Positions 62,993-64,000 of a stretch of 64,000 nt of DNA are shown here, piece by piece. Positions within the stretch are counted from its first letter, which is position 1, and every line of letters starts with the position of its first letter. This DNA is from CALBZE01 sp036381255 (GTDB lineage Bacteria; Gemmatimonadota; Gemmatimonadetes; Longimicrobiales; RSA9), in the NCBI GenBank assembly GCA_036381255.1, contig DASVDG010000077.1, positions 1 to 64,000 of the forward strand. The letters are read 5' to 3'. A model generated the notes under the pieces. It ran no database searches and was not told the origin of the DNA. It worked only from the letters and a program-made list of their open reading frames with translations. The position numbers and the translations under genes were made by a program.

Positions 62993-63322
62993 ATGGCGGA
63001 CGACAGGCAGCGGACCCGGGAGGCGACGCGCGAGTGGATCCGCGCGACGACCGGGATCCTCGCGGCGTTCAAGGAGGCGATCGAGGAGACGATCGACGAG
63101 ATGAAGGAGCGCGGCGACCTGTCGCCGGACCGCGCGAAGGAGGCCGTCCGCACGACGATGAGCCGCGCCCAGCGGGCGATGGAGGAGACGCGCGAGCGGT
63201 TCGACTTCGTGCCGCGCCGCGAATTCGATGCGCTGAGCGACCGGCTCTCGCTGCTCGAGCGGCGCGTCGCGCAGCTCGAGGGCCGCTCGCCGGACGCGCC
63301 GATCCCGGCGGAGGGCGAGTAG
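62993..63322 (+). CDS. Coiled-coil protein resembling UbiK/BMFP
   Basis: A 109-residue cytosolic protein made of an amphipathic N-terminal half (residues 1-70, WIRATTGILAAFKEAIEETI) and a C-terminal coiled coil. The coil segment VPRREFDALSDRLSLLERRV resembles the UbiK/BMFP finish (TREEFD...L..LE.RV..LE). In Proteobacteria UbiK assists ubiquinone assembly at the membrane; such a role in this lineage is unproved, and phasin-like helical proteins look similar. GGAGAACGGG precedes the ATG. Confidence 0.5.
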   Translation: MADDRQRTREATREWIRATTGILAAFKEAIEETIDEMKERGDLSPDRAKEAVRTTMSRAQRAMEETRERFDFVPRREFDALSDRLSLLERRVAQLEGRSPDAPIPAEGE

Positions 63323-63323
63323 C

Positions 63324-63467
63324 GTGGCGATGCCCGCGACGTCGGCGATCGGGGCGGGCTCCGCACGATCGATCGGCGCCGCCGACCTCGCGGCGCTCGG
63401 CGCCCCGGCGGACGCCGCGCGGGCGAGCCGGAGGACGAGCCCCGCCCCGGACGGCGCCCCGCGATGA
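63324..63467 (+). CDS. Possible small Ala/Arg-rich protein (uncertain)
   Basis: A 47-codon frame from GTG (or 45 from the ATG at 63330) between two real genes. It ends in ATGA overlapping the next start, and 43 of its 46 third positions are G or C, like true genes here. The sequence (AIGAGSARSIGAADLAAL) matches nothing I know. It could be translated linker RNA or a chance frame. Confidence 0.25.
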   Translation: MAMPATSAIGAGSARSIGAADLAALGAPADAARASRRTSPAPDGAPR

Positions 63468-64000
63468 ACGGTTCGGTCACGACGATGCGTGAAGTCCGCG
63501 AGGCGAAGCTGGCGATCGACGCGCCCGCCTACGGCCACACCGAATGGGCCGACCGCTTCCCGTGGCTCGTGCAGGGGACGACCGCGCGGGGGAGCGCGGC
63601 CGATCCCTTCGACCTGCGCCTGTTCGGCGGACAGCCGGTCGGCTCCGTGGTCGCGCGGTGGCGCGCGCTGCGAGAAGCCGCCGGCTTCCCCCGCGCCGTC
63701 CACGCGTACCAGGTCCACGGCGCCCGCATCCTGACGCACGGCGACGGACCGGCCGGCCTGCTGGTCGCGGACGATGCCGACGGTCACGCGACCACGACTG
63801 CGGGGACGCTGCTCACCGTCTCCGTCGCCGATTGCGTTCCGGTCTTCCTGGTGTCGCCCGACCCCCGCGCCGTCGCGGTCGTGCACGCCGGGTGGCGCGG
63901 CATCGCCGGGGGCGCCGTGGAGGCCGGGATCGACACGCTCGCCCGCCTCTGCGGCGCGCGGCCTGCGGAGCTGCACGTCCATCTGGGCCCGGCGATCTGC
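63464..64000 (+). CDS. pgeF: PgeF/YfiH-type multicopper oxidase-like protein (partial)
   Basis: The first 179 codons of a laccase-domain (DUF152) protein; it runs off the window. The conserved metal-site residues are in YQVHGARI, VADCVPVFLV and VHAGWRG, followed by LGPAIC. PgeF/YfiH relatives act as purine nucleoside phosphorylase/adenosine deaminase-like enzymes and correct muropeptide errors in E. coli. That fits its place after murA. ATG 63464 is used; a second ATG at 63485 is possible. Confidence 0.85.
   Translation, partial: MNGSVTTMREVREAKLAIDAPAYGHTEWADRFPWLVQGTTARGSAADPFDLRLFGGQPVGSVVARWRALREAAGFPRAVHAYQVHGARILTHGDGPAGLLVADDADGHATTTAGTLLTVSVADCVPVFLVSPDPRAVAVVHAGWRGIAGGAVEAGIDTLARLCGARPAELHVHLGPAIC

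Overview
The window is a very GC-rich chromosomal segment (roughly 70% G+C by eye, with third codon positions almost all G or C). The gene content fits a free-living Gram-negative member of the Gemmatimonadota: two SusC/SusD pairs, large BNR/VPS10-type secreted proteins, TolB-propeller amidohydrolases and S9 peptidases, and many lipoproteins, beside a full Glu-tRNA amidotransferase set. The lineage is inferred from gene families, not from an rRNA gene. I saw no tRNA, rRNA, transposase, phage gene or true CRISPR array.

Positions 1-36,000 are an outer-envelope nutrient-acquisition region, nearly all on the minus strand. From the right it reads: VWA protein; TonB-dependent receptor plus VPS10-like protein; SusC2-SusD2; VPS10-like protein 1; SusC1-SusD1; then lipoprotein, TolB-propeller amidohydrolase, S9 peptidase, a plug-domain protein without a barrel, and a zinc alcohol dehydrogenase. 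A gamma-glutamyltransferase lipoprotein and an outer-membrane transporter-like protein lie at 33-36 kb. The theme is secreted peptide and organic-matter breakdown coupled to TonB-driven import. Most transcription units have a visible promoter of the type TTGNNN-17 bp-NANNNT and several end in strong hairpins.

Positions 36,000-64,000 are mostly housekeeping: MutY; a minus operon of response regulator, ManC, GlmU-like enzyme, patatin and MBL hydrolase; the divergent HmuY-like lipoprotein-serS unit; a sensor kinase; PcrA helicase; gatC-gatA-gatB; a glycosyltransferase with a glycogen-debranching-type enzyme; murA; a UbiK-like protein and a partial PgeF-like protein.

The most unusual block is an eight-gene minus operon (58133 to 52440): PTS IIA-like, PII-like, cation/proton antiporter, nitrilase-family amidase, an NadE homologue that has lost its ATP-binding PP-loop, DUF948-like, YtxH-like and a zinc phospholipase-C-like protein. 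It has its own promoter with a perfect palindrome in the spacer and ends in a strong bidirectional hairpin. Other notable points are a MurA with Asp in place of the usual active-site Cys, a divergent gene pair whose start codons overlap, and three kinds of intergenic repeat.
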